Part shown: positions 25,432-33,349 of the stretch, piece by piece
Numbering within the stretch: position 1 is the stretch's first letter
How the letters are laid out: every line of letters begins with the position of its first letter
Source of the DNA: an uncultured Christensenella sp.
Lineage (GTDB): Bacteria > Bacillota > Clostridia > Christensenellales > Borkfalkiaceae
Reading direction: 5' to 3'
Length of the DNA: 64,000 bases
Assembly (NCBI GenBank): GCA_910578565.1
Contig: CAJTQF010000005.1
Span: 1 to 64,000 of the forward strand
The notes under the pieces: model-generated
Seen by the model: only the letters and a program-made list of their open reading frames with translations
The model's database searches: none
What the model was told of the DNA's origin: nothing
Made by a program: the position numbers and the translations under genes

Positions 25432-25590
25432 ATGCTTACGGTGGTATATATACTTTGCGCGGTAATAGGCGTATTTTTAATAATTAACGCTGTTTTAGTG
25501 GTGACTCTTCACCGCTTAAACAGAAAACTTGCCAAGCCCCGCGATTTATCTCCGGAAGAAAGCAAGGACGAAAATTCTTTAATTAATTAA
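25432..25590 (+). CDS. Small single-pass membrane protein (52 residues)
   Basis: This ORF has a good AGGAGA site 8 bases before its ATG and ends just before a strong terminator, which supports it being real. The product has one hydrophobic helix over residues 2-26 (LTVVYILCAVIGVFLI...), then a short basic-polar tail with RKLAKPRDL and an acidic end. I do not recognise a family. It is the last gene of the unit that runs through aspartate kinase. Confidence 0.6.
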   Translation: MLTVVYILCAVIGVFLIINAVLVVTLHRLNRKLAKPRDLSPEESKDENSLIN

Positions 25591-25600
25591 ATTTATACAG

Positions 25601-25637
25601 CAAGCGGCGCGCCCGACAGGGCGCGCCGCTTGTTTTA
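25601..25637 (+). terminator. Strong intrinsic terminator
   Basis: A GC-only stem of about 14 bp (25601-25614 with 25619-25632) and a 4-base loop are followed by TTTTATTT. Confidence 0.92.
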
Positions 25638-25738
25638 TTTCAAACGTATAAATTCCTGTTTTTGCCAACAGAGAACAAATTTCCCTTACCAAATTGTAAA
25701 ATATTATAAAATTTTGTCATTATTTTGCATTTCCATGC

Positions 25739-25767
25739 TTGACAACTAAACTGTGTTAATATATAAT
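25739..25767 (+). promoter_or_regulatory. Strong sigma-A promoter of the lipoprotein gene
   Basis: Perfect TTGACA (25739-25744) and TATAAT (25762-25767) are spaced by 17 bases, with GGAGGA before the ATG. This predicts high expression. Confidence 0.85.
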
Positions 25768-25801
25768 AATTTATAGTCAGAAAAAAATTCGGAGGACAAT
25801 A

Positions 25802-27646
25802 ATGAGCAAGAACAAATTTATGAAGAAACTGCTTATCGCAGGTCTTTGTGCTGTAACCGCAACAACCATGATAGGCGTAACTGCATGTAAAGACGATACA
25901 CCTAACAACGGGGATGAACACGTACATAAGTACGCAACAACCTGGTCAAGTGATAAAGACGGACACTGGTATGCTTGCCTTAACGCCGGGCATACCGAAG
26001 CATATACAAAAATTAAACACGTAGACGCAAACAGCGACAACAAATGCGACGAATGCGAATACGTTATGACTACCGGCGGCGGTAATGAAGAACCCGGTCC
26101 CGGACCCGAAGTAACTTACGCAAGCGAAAAAGTTAAGATTGACGTAAGCACTTTGTCGACTTTGGCTGACGGAGACTCTATTGGTACAGATTCCGGTATT
26201 TCTGCTGCGGGAGCATTGACTGTTGAAAGCAATGCAAAGAAAGTTTTATACAACGGAGAAGAAATTGCTGTTAGTAACCGTCTTAAAATAAGCGGAACAG
26301 GTAAATTTGAAAACGGAAAAGCAAGCAACTCAATTAAATTTGACATTGCAAAAGATAATTCCGTAATTATTGTATACGCTTATAGCGGTTCAAGCGGTGA
26401 AGTTCGTTCATTGGCGCTTAAAGACAGCGAATTTGCGGATATAGAAGCGCAGGAAATCGGCAACGGTAATTTCATGGGTACTGCTATATTTGAAGTGGCG
26501 ACAGCAGGTACCTATTATGTAACTTCAATCAATAAAGGCATAAATCTTTATTATATTGCTGTTTGGGAAGGCGGTAAATTGGAAGAAACAGCCGTTGAAA
26601 CAAAAGCAGCGGCTGATGCGACTTGTACTACTCCCGGAAATATTGCTTATACAAAAACAAATTTCGGCAGATTTAAAGACAGCTCAGGTAAAATTATCGG
26701 CGAACACGAAGTTTCTTCACCTGCGCGTAATCATGCATATGAATTGAATAATACAACCTTGGTAGTGCCTACCAAGGAAACTGAGGGCTCAATAAAGGTA
26801 CTTTGCAACAATGATCATGCACATGATTATGTCTTTGAGCTTCCAGTGTTGACGGATGCCGGCTATGTTCAGGTAACTGAAGGTCAGGAAGCGGGTAAAG
26901 CTCTTTACGGCTATTCTATCCCCGGTACAGGTTTAACTGTGAGCTTTGTGGCTGATGTCGTTACTCAGGCTCAGTATAAATTTGTAAATATTTACGAAAA
27001 TGTATTTAACACAGCTATTTCCAGCGTTGGATACGGTGTTGACAATGCGCATACTTTGGCAGAAGGATTGAAAATGTACGGTCTTATTAATGGCAGTGCA
27101 ACAGAATATTCTACCGGTATTACGCAAGAAGTTACCGCAGCGGGAAGACTTGAAGTTAAGGATACAAACTCCACTGATACTGCATATAACTATATAGTAT
27201 TTGATCAGGCTAAAACAAGCGGCGTTTATAAAATCAGCGGTACGTTGCATATGCCTACCCAAAACGGTAGTTGGTCTATATTCCAGTTAATCGGTAGCAA
27301 TGTTCAGTCTGTGGGCGACCCCGCATTTGCGGCAATAAGATCACAAGGCGATAAAAAACTGGGTATTACCGCAGCAAATACAAATAGTGATGTTACTTTA
27401 ACAACTGCGGCTCCTTATACTGCTGGTACTGATTATACTTTTGAAATTGTACTTAATTTAGATTCAAAGACAGTTACTTTGAAAATCGGTGAAGAAGTAG
27501 TAGTATCCGATGCAAATGCAATCAGCGTTGCCACTTCATTAGGCGAAAACGGTTGGCAGGGTATAAGATTGCAGACTGCAGGTGGTAGCAGAAATGTTTT
27601 CCTTAGCGGTCTTACAATTGCAGAAAGAGTTGTTGACGAAGGTTAA
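25802..27646 (+). CDS. Large surface lipoprotein with beta-sandwich domains
   Basis: The 614-residue protein has a lipoprotein signal: Lys-rich start, hydrophobic stretch, then the lipobox VTAC with the lipid-bearing Cys near residue 29. Next comes a His/Cys-rich module (residues about 40-80, including HWYACLNAGH and CDECEY) of a type common in secreted proteins of gut Clostridia. A Gly/Pro linker follows at about residues 88-98. The rest looks like beta-rich carbohydrate-binding or lectin-like domains: one at about 100-255, a second His-rich spacer, and a C-terminal domain at about 440-610. No catalytic motif is evident. Codon choice (ACA, GCA, TCA) is more AT-leaning than in nearby housekeeping genes. 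It is monocistronic, with its own strong promoter and terminator; the role may be glycan binding. Confidence 0.75.
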   Translation: MSKNKFMKKLLIAGLCAVTATTMIGVTACKDDTPNNGDEHVHKYATTWSSDKDGHWYACLNAGHTEAYTKIKHVDANSDNKCDECEYVMTTGGGNEEPGPGPEVTYASEKVKIDVSTLSTLADGDSIGTDSGISAAGALTVESNAKKVLYNGEEIAVSNRLKISGTGKFENGKASNSIKFDIAKDNSVIIVYAYSGSSGEVRSLALKDSEFADIEAQEIGNGNFMGTAIFEVATAGTYYVTSINKGINLYYIAVWEGGKLEETAVETKAAADATCTTPGNIAYTKTNFGRFKDSSGKIIGEHEVSSPARNHAYELNNTTLVVPTKETEGSIKVLCNNDHAHDYVFELPVLTDAGYVQVTEGQEAGKALYGYSIPGTGLTVSFVADVVTQAQYKFVNIYENVFNTAISSVGYGVDNAHTLAEGLKMYGLINGSATEYSTGITQEVTAAGRLEVKDTNSTDTAYNYIVFDQAKTSGVYKISGTLHMPTQNGSWSIFQLIGSNVQSVGDPAFAAIRSQGDKKLGITAANTNSDVTLTTAAPYTAGTDYTFEIVLNLDSKTVTLKIGEEVVVSDANAISVATSLGENGWQGIRLQTAGGSRNVFLSGLTIAERVVDEG

Positions 27647-27674
27647 TTGAACAAATTTATTCAAAACTATATTT

Positions 27675-27706
27675 ACCGCGCGGCGAAAGCCGCGCGGTAT
27701 TTTTTT
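27675..27706 (+). terminator. Intrinsic terminator of the lipoprotein gene
   Basis: A perfect 10-bp stem (27675-27684 with 27689-27698), loop GAAA, is followed by ATTTTTTT. Confidence 0.95.
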
Positions 27707-27802
27707 GTCTTAATTTTGCGTGTCGTGTTTAATTAAAAGTTACAAAACCACAACATAAAGTATTGTTACAAATTTACTTATACAATATGTTGTATGTTTT
27801 TA

Positions 27803-27831
27803 TTGACAAACAGGGGTATTTCTGTTAAAAT
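27803..27831 (+). promoter_or_regulatory. Sigma-A promoter of the pfl operon
   Basis: TTGACA (27803-27808) and TAAAAT (27826-27831) are spaced by 17 bases. The transcript would start near 27838, just before the ZTP aptamer. Confidence 0.8.
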
Positions 27832-27844
27832 AATCTCAACTTAA

Positions 27845-27944
27845 AAGCATACGGTAACTGACGAGTTTGCGGAACACCGCAAGGAAGCCGTTTTGTTTAA
27901 TTTACGTCGTTCGTCTGGGCTATTTATTTAATAGCTCATTTTTT
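27845..27944 (+). promoter_or_regulatory. ZTP (pfl) riboswitch with terminator platform
   Basis: The conserved parts of the pfl motif are visible. P1 arms are ACGG at 27851-27854 and CCGT at 27888-27891. The 5' core reads GGTAACTGACG, close to the consensus GUGACUGGCG. An inner hairpin lies at 27868-27881, and the 3' element CGTCTGGGC (27912-27920) matches CGCCUGGGC. The last bases of that element also start a terminator stem (GGGCTAT 27917-27923 with ATAGCTC 27931-27937) followed by a T run, so ligand binding should block termination. This riboswitch class senses ZTP/ZMP, a sign of 10-formyl-THF shortage, which fits control of formate-producing PFL. Confidence 0.85.
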
Positions 27945-27950
27945 CACCTT

Positions 27951-28670
27951 ATGACAGGAAAAATTCATTCTTTTGAAAGTTTCGGCACCGTTGACGGTCC
28001 GGGAATAAGATTTGTTGTATTTATGCAGGGTTGCCCTATGCGCTGTAAGTACTGCCACAATCCCGACACTTGGGAGTTTTCGGGCGGCAGTGAATTTACC
28101 GCGCAAGAAGTTGCCAATAAAGTTTTAAAATACAAAAACTATTTCAAAGACGACGGCGGTGTAACCGTGTCCGGAGGCGAACCGCTTATGCAAGCGGCGT
28201 TTGTGCGCGAACTGTTTTCGTTGTTAAAACGTGAAGGCGTGCATACCGCGCTCGATACTTCGGGTATTAATTTTGACCGCAATGACGAAAATATAAAAGA
28301 GCTTTTAAATTTAACGGACTTGGTTCTTCTTGACATAAAGCATATAGACGACGGCGAACACAAAAAGCTGACCGGGCATTCAAACGCCAAGCCGTTGGAA
28401 TTTGCTGAATATTTATCCGAAATCGGTAAAGATGCTGTTATACGGCACGTGCTCGTCCCCGGAATTACTGATAACGACCAATATCTTATTGAATTGAAAA
28501 AGTTTATTGCCCGTCTTAAAAACGTGAAAGGGGTTGAAATTTTGCCTTATCACGCTATGGGCGAAATCAAATATGAAAAAATGGGTATCGCGTATCCTTT
28601 AAAGGGCGTCAATCCGCCTGAAAAAGAGCGCGTTGAAAATGCAAAATACATTTTACGAGGTGAATTATGA
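27951..28670 (+). CDS. pflA: Pyruvate formate-lyase activating enzyme
   Basis: PflA is a radical SAM enzyme that installs the glycyl radical on PflB. From the ATG at 27951 the protein has 239 residues and begins like other PflA proteins (KIHSFESFGTVDGPGIRF). The 4Fe-4S motif is C28-x3-C32-x2-C35 in CPMRCKYCH, and the SAM-binding SGGEP is present. A longer open frame runs back to 27867 but crosses the riboswitch, so it is rejected. Only six bases separate the terminator T run from the ATG and there is no Shine-Dalgarno sequence, which is odd. The gene overlaps pflB by 4 bases. Confidence 0.96.
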   Translation: MTGKIHSFESFGTVDGPGIRFVVFMQGCPMRCKYCHNPDTWEFSGGSEFTAQEVANKVLKYKNYFKDDGGVTVSGGEPLMQAAFVRELFSLLKREGVHTALDTSGINFDRNDENIKELLNLTDLVLLDIKHIDDGEHKKLTGHSNAKPLEFAEYLSEIGKDAVIRHVLVPGITDNDQYLIELKKFIARLKNVKGVEILPYHAMGEIKYEKMGIAYPLKGVNPPEKERVENAKYILRGEL

Positions 28671-30928
28671 ATTTCAAAGCATGGGAAGGATTTGTCGGCG
28701 GCAAATGGAATGCCGAAGGCGAAGTAAACGTAAGGGATTTTATCCAGTGCAATTACACTCCGTATGAAGGCGGCAGTGAATTTCTTGCCAAGCCCACCGA
28801 AGCTACGTTAAAACTTTGGGATGAAATATTAGACCTTTCAAAAAAGGAGCGCGAAAACGGCGGCGTGCTTGACGCAGACGTAAAAACCGTTTCGGCATTA
28901 ACTTCGCACCCTGCGGGATATATAGATAAAGCGCTTGAAAAAATCGTCGGTCTGCAAACCGACAAACCTTTCAAACGCGCTTTGCAGCCTTTCGGCGGCA
29001 TAAAAATGGCTGAACAGGCGCTCAATATGTACGGTTATGAAATCGACCCCGAAGTAAAGGAAATTTTCACAAAGTACCGTAAAACCCACAATGACGGCGT
29101 ATACGACGTGTACACGCCCGAAATGCGCCGCGCCCGCCGCGCCCATATTCTCACCGGTCTTCCCGATACTTACGGCAGGGGCAGAATAGTGGGCGATTAC
29201 CGCCGCGTCGCGCTGTACGGCGTGGACTATCTTATTTCCTGCAAGGAAAAAGATAAGGCGAATATAGACGGTACCATGGTTCCCGATAAAATACGCGACA
29301 GGGAAGAGCTGAGCGAACAGATTAAAGCGCTTAAAGCCCTTAAAGAGCTTGCCGCAATATACGGACACGATATCTCAAAGCCTGCCGAAAACGCGCAGCA
29401 GGCAATTCAGGCGCTGTACTTCGGCTATCTCGCCGCAGTCAAGGACCAGAACGGCGCGGCAATGTCTATCGGCAGAAACTCGACGTTCCTTGATGTTTAT
29501 ATCGAGCGCGATATTGCGCGCGGAATTTTGACCGAAGAGCACGCGCAGGAGCTTATAGACCATTTTGTAATGAAGTTGCGCATTATCAAATTTATGCGCA
29601 TTAAAGAGTATAACGAGCTGTTCTCGGGCGATCCCACCTGGGTTACCGAATCTATCGGTGGTATGGGCATTGACGGCAGAACTCTTGTTACGCGCTCGTC
29701 TTTCAGAATTTTGCACACGTTGACAAATCTCGGACCTGCGCCCGAACCCAATCTTACCGTACTCTGGTCGCGGTATCTGCCCGAAGGCTTTAAAAAATTC
29801 TGCGCCGCTCTGTCCGTTAAAACTTCGGCGATACAGTACGAAAGCGATGATTTGATGCGTCCCGAAATGGGCGACGATTACTGCATAGCCTGTTGCGTAA
29901 GCTGTATGCGCGTCGGTAAGGATATGCAGTTTTTCGGCGCAAGGGCAAACCTTGCAAAATGCCTTTTATATGCTATAAACGGCGGCAAGGACGAACTTGT
30001 AAAGGACAAGGCAACGGGTAAAGCGTTGCAAGTTTCGCCCGTGTTCGAGCCTATTTCCGGCGACGGAGCGTTGAACTATGACGAAGTAATAGCCAAGTAC
30101 GACCAGACTATGGACTGGCTGGCTGAGCTTTACGTTAACGTTTTAAACGTAATTCACTATATGCACGATAAGTATTCGTACGAAGCGCTGGAAATGGCTT
30201 TGCACGATACCGAAGTAAGAAGATTTTTCGCAACGGGTATTGCGGGGCTGTCGTGCGCGGTTGACTCGCTTTCCGCAATTAAATACGCAAAAGTTTATCC
30301 TGTGCGCAATGAAGAAGGCGTTGCGGTCGATTTCAGAATAGAAGGCGACTATCCCAAGTACGGCAACAACGACGACAGGGTAGACTGTATTGCGGTATGG
30401 CTGTTAAAGACCTTTATGAATAAAATAAAAAGGCAGACGGTTTACCGCTGCGGCGTGCCTACGACTTCGATTCTGACCATTACCAGCAACGTTGTTTACG
30501 GCAAAAATACGGGCAACACGCCCGACGGCAGGAGAGCGGGCGAACCGCTTGCGCCCGGTGCAAATCCTATGCACGGCAGGGATTGTTGCGGCGCGCTGGC
30601 TTCATTGGAATCGGTGGCAAAACTGCCTTACGAATACTCGCGCGACGGAATTTCAAACACTTTTTCAATTACCCCCGCGTCTTTGGGAAAATCGGCTGAA
30701 GCGCAGGTTACAAACCTTGTCAATATGCTTGACGGATATGTGGCAAGCGGCGGTCACCATTTGAACGTAAACGTATTCTCGCGCGACACTTTGTTAGACG
30801 CGCAGGCACACCCCGAAAAATATCCGCAGCTTACGATAAGGGTTTCGGGCTATGCCGTCAACTTCAATAAACTTACGCGCGAACAGCAGAACGACGTAAT
30901 TTCGCGTACAATTCATTCAACTTTTTAG
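28667..30928 (+). CDS. pflB: Pyruvate formate-lyase (formate C-acetyltransferase)
   Basis: The enzyme cleaves pyruvate with CoA to acetyl-CoA and formate, without oxygen. The 753-residue protein carries the paired active-site cysteines C409-C410 in CIACCVS and the glycyl radical residue G728 in RVSGYAV, 26 residues from the C-terminus. A true PFL, rather than another glycyl radical enzyme, is indicated by the adjacent Cys pair and the dedicated activator. Its start overlaps the pflA stop (ATGA). Under the ZTP riboswitch, formate would feed one-carbon synthesis through formyl-THF. The cell also encodes PFOR at 11,095, so it has two routes to acetyl-CoA. Confidence 0.97.
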   Translation: MNFKAWEGFVGGKWNAEGEVNVRDFIQCNYTPYEGGSEFLAKPTEATLKLWDEILDLSKKERENGGVLDADVKTVSALTSHPAGYIDKALEKIVGLQTDKPFKRALQPFGGIKMAEQALNMYGYEIDPEVKEIFTKYRKTHNDGVYDVYTPEMRRARRAHILTGLPDTYGRGRIVGDYRRVALYGVDYLISCKEKDKANIDGTMVPDKIRDREELSEQIKALKALKELAAIYGHDISKPAENAQQAIQALYFGYLAAVKDQNGAAMSIGRNSTFLDVYIERDIARGILTEEHAQELIDHFVMKLRIIKFMRIKEYNELFSGDPTWVTESIGGMGIDGRTLVTRSSFRILHTLTNLGPAPEPNLTVLWSRYLPEGFKKFCAALSVKTSAIQYESDDLMRPEMGDDYCIACCVSCMRVGKDMQFFGARANLAKCLLYAINGGKDELVKDKATGKALQVSPVFEPISGDGALNYDEVIAKYDQTMDWLAELYVNVLNVIHYMHDKYSYEALEMALHDTEVRRFFATGIAGLSCAVDSLSAIKYAKVYPVRNEEGVAVDFRIEGDYPKYGNNDDRVDCIAVWLLKTFMNKIKRQTVYRCGVPTTSILTITSNVVYGKNTGNTPDGRRAGEPLAPGANPMHGRDCCGALASLESVAKLPYEYSRDGISNTFSITPASLGKSAEAQVTNLVNMLDGYVASGGHHLNVNVFSRDTLLDAQAHPEKYPQLTIRVSGYAVNFNKLTREQQNDVISRTIHSTF

Positions 30929-30973
30929 TTAATCGTTACAAATTTGTTGATTTAATTCATTCGGCGCTTTTAA

Positions 30974-31002
30974 TTGACTTGAAAGCGCCGCAATGTTAAA
31001 AT
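30974..31002 (+). promoter_or_regulatory. Sigma-A promoter inside an inverted repeat
   Basis: TTGACT (30974-30979) and TAAAAT (30997-31002) are spaced by 17 bases. The -35 box lies in the loop of a 9-bp inverted repeat (CGGCGCTTT 30962-30970, AAAGCGCCG 30982-30990), a possible operator or a T-poor terminator of pflB. The start codon is only 9 bases after the -10 box. Confidence 0.65.
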
Positions 31003-31011
31003 ATATACACT

Positions 31012-31887
31012 ATGAAACCACATTTTAACGTAGTCGGAGCAGCCGTCGTAAAGGACGGAAAAGTGCTGGCGTTGCGCCGTTCTGACGGTAATGAAAGCGT
31101 TATACACAAGTTTGAGTTTGTCGGCGGAAAAATCAAAGACGGCGAAACGCAGAAGCAGGCGCTTATAAGAGAGTGTTGGGAAGAACTTTCGCTTGAAGTG
31201 GAGATAGGCGAACTTCTCAACTCTATAGAGTACGAATATTCCGACTGCACGGTAACCCTTTCAATCTATTTTGCAAAACCGTTGTCCGGTTATACCGTAA
31301 AGGTGCATGAAGAAGACAAATGGCTTTATCCTGCTGAACTGGACCCTATGGACTGGGCGCCCGCGGACAGAGCGTTTTTAATGATTTTAAAAAGCGGACA
31401 TATAAAAACCGCAGACGCAACCACGCCGGAAGAGTTTGATATAATCCGTTCAATATCGCAATCTGTTATGCACGACGTTTACGACGACAAGACGCCCGAC
31501 GGACAGATTGATTATATGATAGACAAATTTCTTTCGGACGAAAGTATTCTTGAAAGCATTAAAGAAAAAGGTTACGTCTATCAGATTATTTACTATAACA
31601 GCGAAGTGGCGGGTTATTGCGCGTATTGCCCCGCGCAGAACTATTCGCCCGATTGCGCCGAGGGAACTTATCTTTCCAAGCTGTACATACTTGAATTTGC
31701 ACGCGGAAAACGCATAACTTCCAAATTGCTTTCGACACTGCGCCGTCCCGTTTTTATGACGGTCAAGCGCGACGACACGCAGACTGTAAACATAAGCAAG
31801 CACTGCGGTTTCAGAATAGTGCAAACTCTTTCTACCGATATAGGCGCAGGCTATTCTACTGACGATTTTTTAATGAAACTTGACTGA
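31012..31887 (+). CDS. Nudix hydrolase fused to a GNAT-like domain
   Basis: The N-terminal half (residues about 1-130) is a MutT-like Nudix domain; its Nudix box, about residues 41-62, reads GKIKDGE-x7-RECWEELS, with Ser replacing the late Gly. Family members of this type hydrolyse oxidised or non-canonical dNTPs or CTP. The C-terminal half (about 140-291) looks like a GNAT acetyltransferase, with YQIIYYNSEVAGYCAY, LSKLYILEFARGKRI and the closing HCGFRIV strand. The fusion could link nucleotide sanitising to acylation, but I know no characterised example to cite. The mRNA should be almost leaderless. thyA and folA follow closely, so a nucleotide-pool role is reasonable. Confidence 0.8.
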   Translation: MKPHFNVVGAAVVKDGKVLALRRSDGNESVIHKFEFVGGKIKDGETQKQALIRECWEELSLEVEIGELLNSIEYEYSDCTVTLSIYFAKPLSGYTVKVHEEDKWLYPAELDPMDWAPADRAFLMILKSGHIKTADATTPEEFDIIRSISQSVMHDVYDDKTPDGQIDYMIDKFLSDESILESIKEKGYVYQIIYYNSEVAGYCAYCPAQNYSPDCAEGTYLSKLYILEFARGKRITSKLLSTLRRPVFMTVKRDDTQTVNISKHCGFRIVQTLSTDIGAGYSTDDFLMKLD

Positions 31888-31902
31888 TAAAACGAGGTAC
31901 AG

Positions 31903-32733
31903 ATGAGCAGAGCTGACGAAATTTTTATTTCAAATATGCGCGAAATTTTAGACGGCGGAGTATGGGACAACGACCTTGACGTGCGCCCCCGCTGGAGCGA
32001 CGGAACGCCGGCGCACACGGTTAAAAAATTCGGCATCGTAAACCGTTACAATTTGCAGGAAGAATTTCCCATTCTCACTATAAGGCGTACTTTTTTTAGG
32101 TCTTGTATTGACGAGCTGTTATGGATCTGGCAAAAAAAATCCAACAACGTCTGTGACCTTAATTCAAAAATCTGGAACCAGTGGGCGGACGAAAGCGGCT
32201 CTATCGGCAAGGCGTACGGCTATCAGCTCGGCATAAAGCACAAGTATAAGGAAGGCGAATTCGATCAGGTCGACAGAGTGTTGTACGACTTGAAGAACAA
32301 CCCCGCAAGCCGCAGGATTATGACCAACATCTACAATTTTGCAGACTTGCACGAAATGAATTTGTATCCTTGCGCGTATTCGATGACGTTTAACGTTTCC
32401 GGCGATACTCTGAACGGAATACTTAACCAGCGTTCTAACGATATGCTTACGGCAAACAACTGGAATGTTGTGCAGTATGCCGTGCTTTTAATAATGTTTG
32501 CTCAGGTTTCCGGCTTGAAAGCTGGCGAGCTTGTCCACGTTATCGCGGACGCTCATATTTACGACAGGCATGTTCCCATTGTAGAAGAAATTGTAAAAAT
32601 GCCCCGTCTGACCGCGCCCGTGCTGGAAGTGGATAAAAGTATTAAAAACTTTTACGACTTCACCGTGGACAGTTTCAGACTTGTAGATTACAAATTTAAC
32701 GATAAAAAATACGATATACCCGTAGCGGAATAA
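31903..32733 (+). CDS. thyA: Thymidylate synthase
   Basis: ThyA methylates dUMP to dTMP using methylene-THF and releases dihydrofolate. The 276-residue protein carries the nucleophile C157 in LYPCAYSM, where classical enzymes have PPCH, followed by QRSNDM (dUMP phosphate binding) and HIYDRHV near the C-terminus. The Ala-Tyr after the Cys and the shortened LTANNWN segment mark a divergent clade. It lies 15 bases after the Nudix-GNAT gene and 18 before folA, giving a compact thymidylate unit. Confidence 0.93.
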   Translation: MSRADEIFISNMREILDGGVWDNDLDVRPRWSDGTPAHTVKKFGIVNRYNLQEEFPILTIRRTFFRSCIDELLWIWQKKSNNVCDLNSKIWNQWADESGSIGKAYGYQLGIKHKYKEGEFDQVDRVLYDLKNNPASRRIMTNIYNFADLHEMNLYPCAYSMTFNVSGDTLNGILNQRSNDMLTANNWNVVQYAVLLIMFAQVSGLKAGELVHVIADAHIYDRHVPIVEEIVKMPRLTAPVLEVDKSIKNFYDFTVDSFRLVDYKFNDKKYDIPVAE

Positions 32734-32751
32734 CCGCAAGAGTGAGAATTT

Positions 32752-33252
32752 ATGAAAGCAATACTTCACGCAGATAAAGAGTGGGGAATAGGAAAGGGCA
32801 ACGCGCTTATGTTTTCCATTCCCGCCGATATGAAATTTTTCCGGGAGACAACTACGGGGAACGTTGTCGTAATGGGCTTGAATACTTTAAAATCTTTCCC
32901 CGGCGGACAGCCCTTGAAAAACCGTGTTAATATCGTGCTTTCTGCAAGCGGCGAACCTATTGAAGACTGTACGGTCGTCAGCTCTGTGGAAGAGTTGATG
33001 TGCGAAGTCAAAAAGTATGACGGTGAAAAGGTCTTCGTGATAGGCGGCGCAATGACGTATAAGTTGCTTTTACCGTATTGTAGCGAAGTGCTTGTTACAA
33101 AGGTCGACGCTGTCGGCGGTGCGGACGCTCATTTTGAAAATCTGGATAAAAATCCTGCTTTCAAACTTGTTTATGAGAGCGACCCGATTGAAACCAACGG
33201 TTACATTGTAAAGTTTACAACATACAAAAACCTGAACTTAATATCACGGTAA
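32752..33252 (+). CDS. folA: Dihydrofolate reductase
   Basis: The enzyme regenerates tetrahydrofolate from the dihydrofolate made by ThyA. The 166-residue protein has the usual layout: ILHADKEWGIGKGNAL at the start, IPADMKFF with the catalytic acid, VVMGLNTLKSF for NADPH and VFVIGGAMTYKLLL. The acid in the substrate pocket appears as Asp in PADMKFF. It ends the short nudix-thyA-folA operon before a hairpin at 33,258. Confidence 0.95.
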   Translation: MKAILHADKEWGIGKGNALMFSIPADMKFFRETTTGNVVVMGLNTLKSFPGGQPLKNRVNIVLSASGEPIEDCTVVSSVEELMCEVKKYDGEKVFVIGGAMTYKLLLPYCSEVLVTKVDAVGGADAHFENLDKNPAFKLVYESDPIETNGYIVKFTTYKNLNLISR

Positions 33253-33257
33253 ATATA

Positions 33258-33287
33258 AAAACCGTCGCCCGTTTCGGGCGGCGGTTT
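33258..33287 (+). terminator. Hairpin after folA
   Basis: A 13-base stem (33259-33271 with 33275-33287) with one mismatch and a three-base loop. The T tract is only the TTT of the stem end, so termination may be weak. Confidence 0.5.
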
Positions 33288-33302
33288 CACTAAAAGGCAG
33301 GT

Positions 33303-33347
33303 GTGTTTCATAAGATATAGTAACTGTATTTTTACTTGGAGAAACAC
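33303..33347 (+). promoter_or_regulatory. Inverted repeat before the ZIP transporter
   Basis: GTGTTTC (33303-33309) and GAAACAC (33341-33347) are complementary and 31 bases apart. The second copy touches the GGAG ribosome binding site, so it could act as an operator pair or an RNA stem. Evidence is only the symmetry. Confidence 0.25.
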
Positions 33348-33349
33348 TT

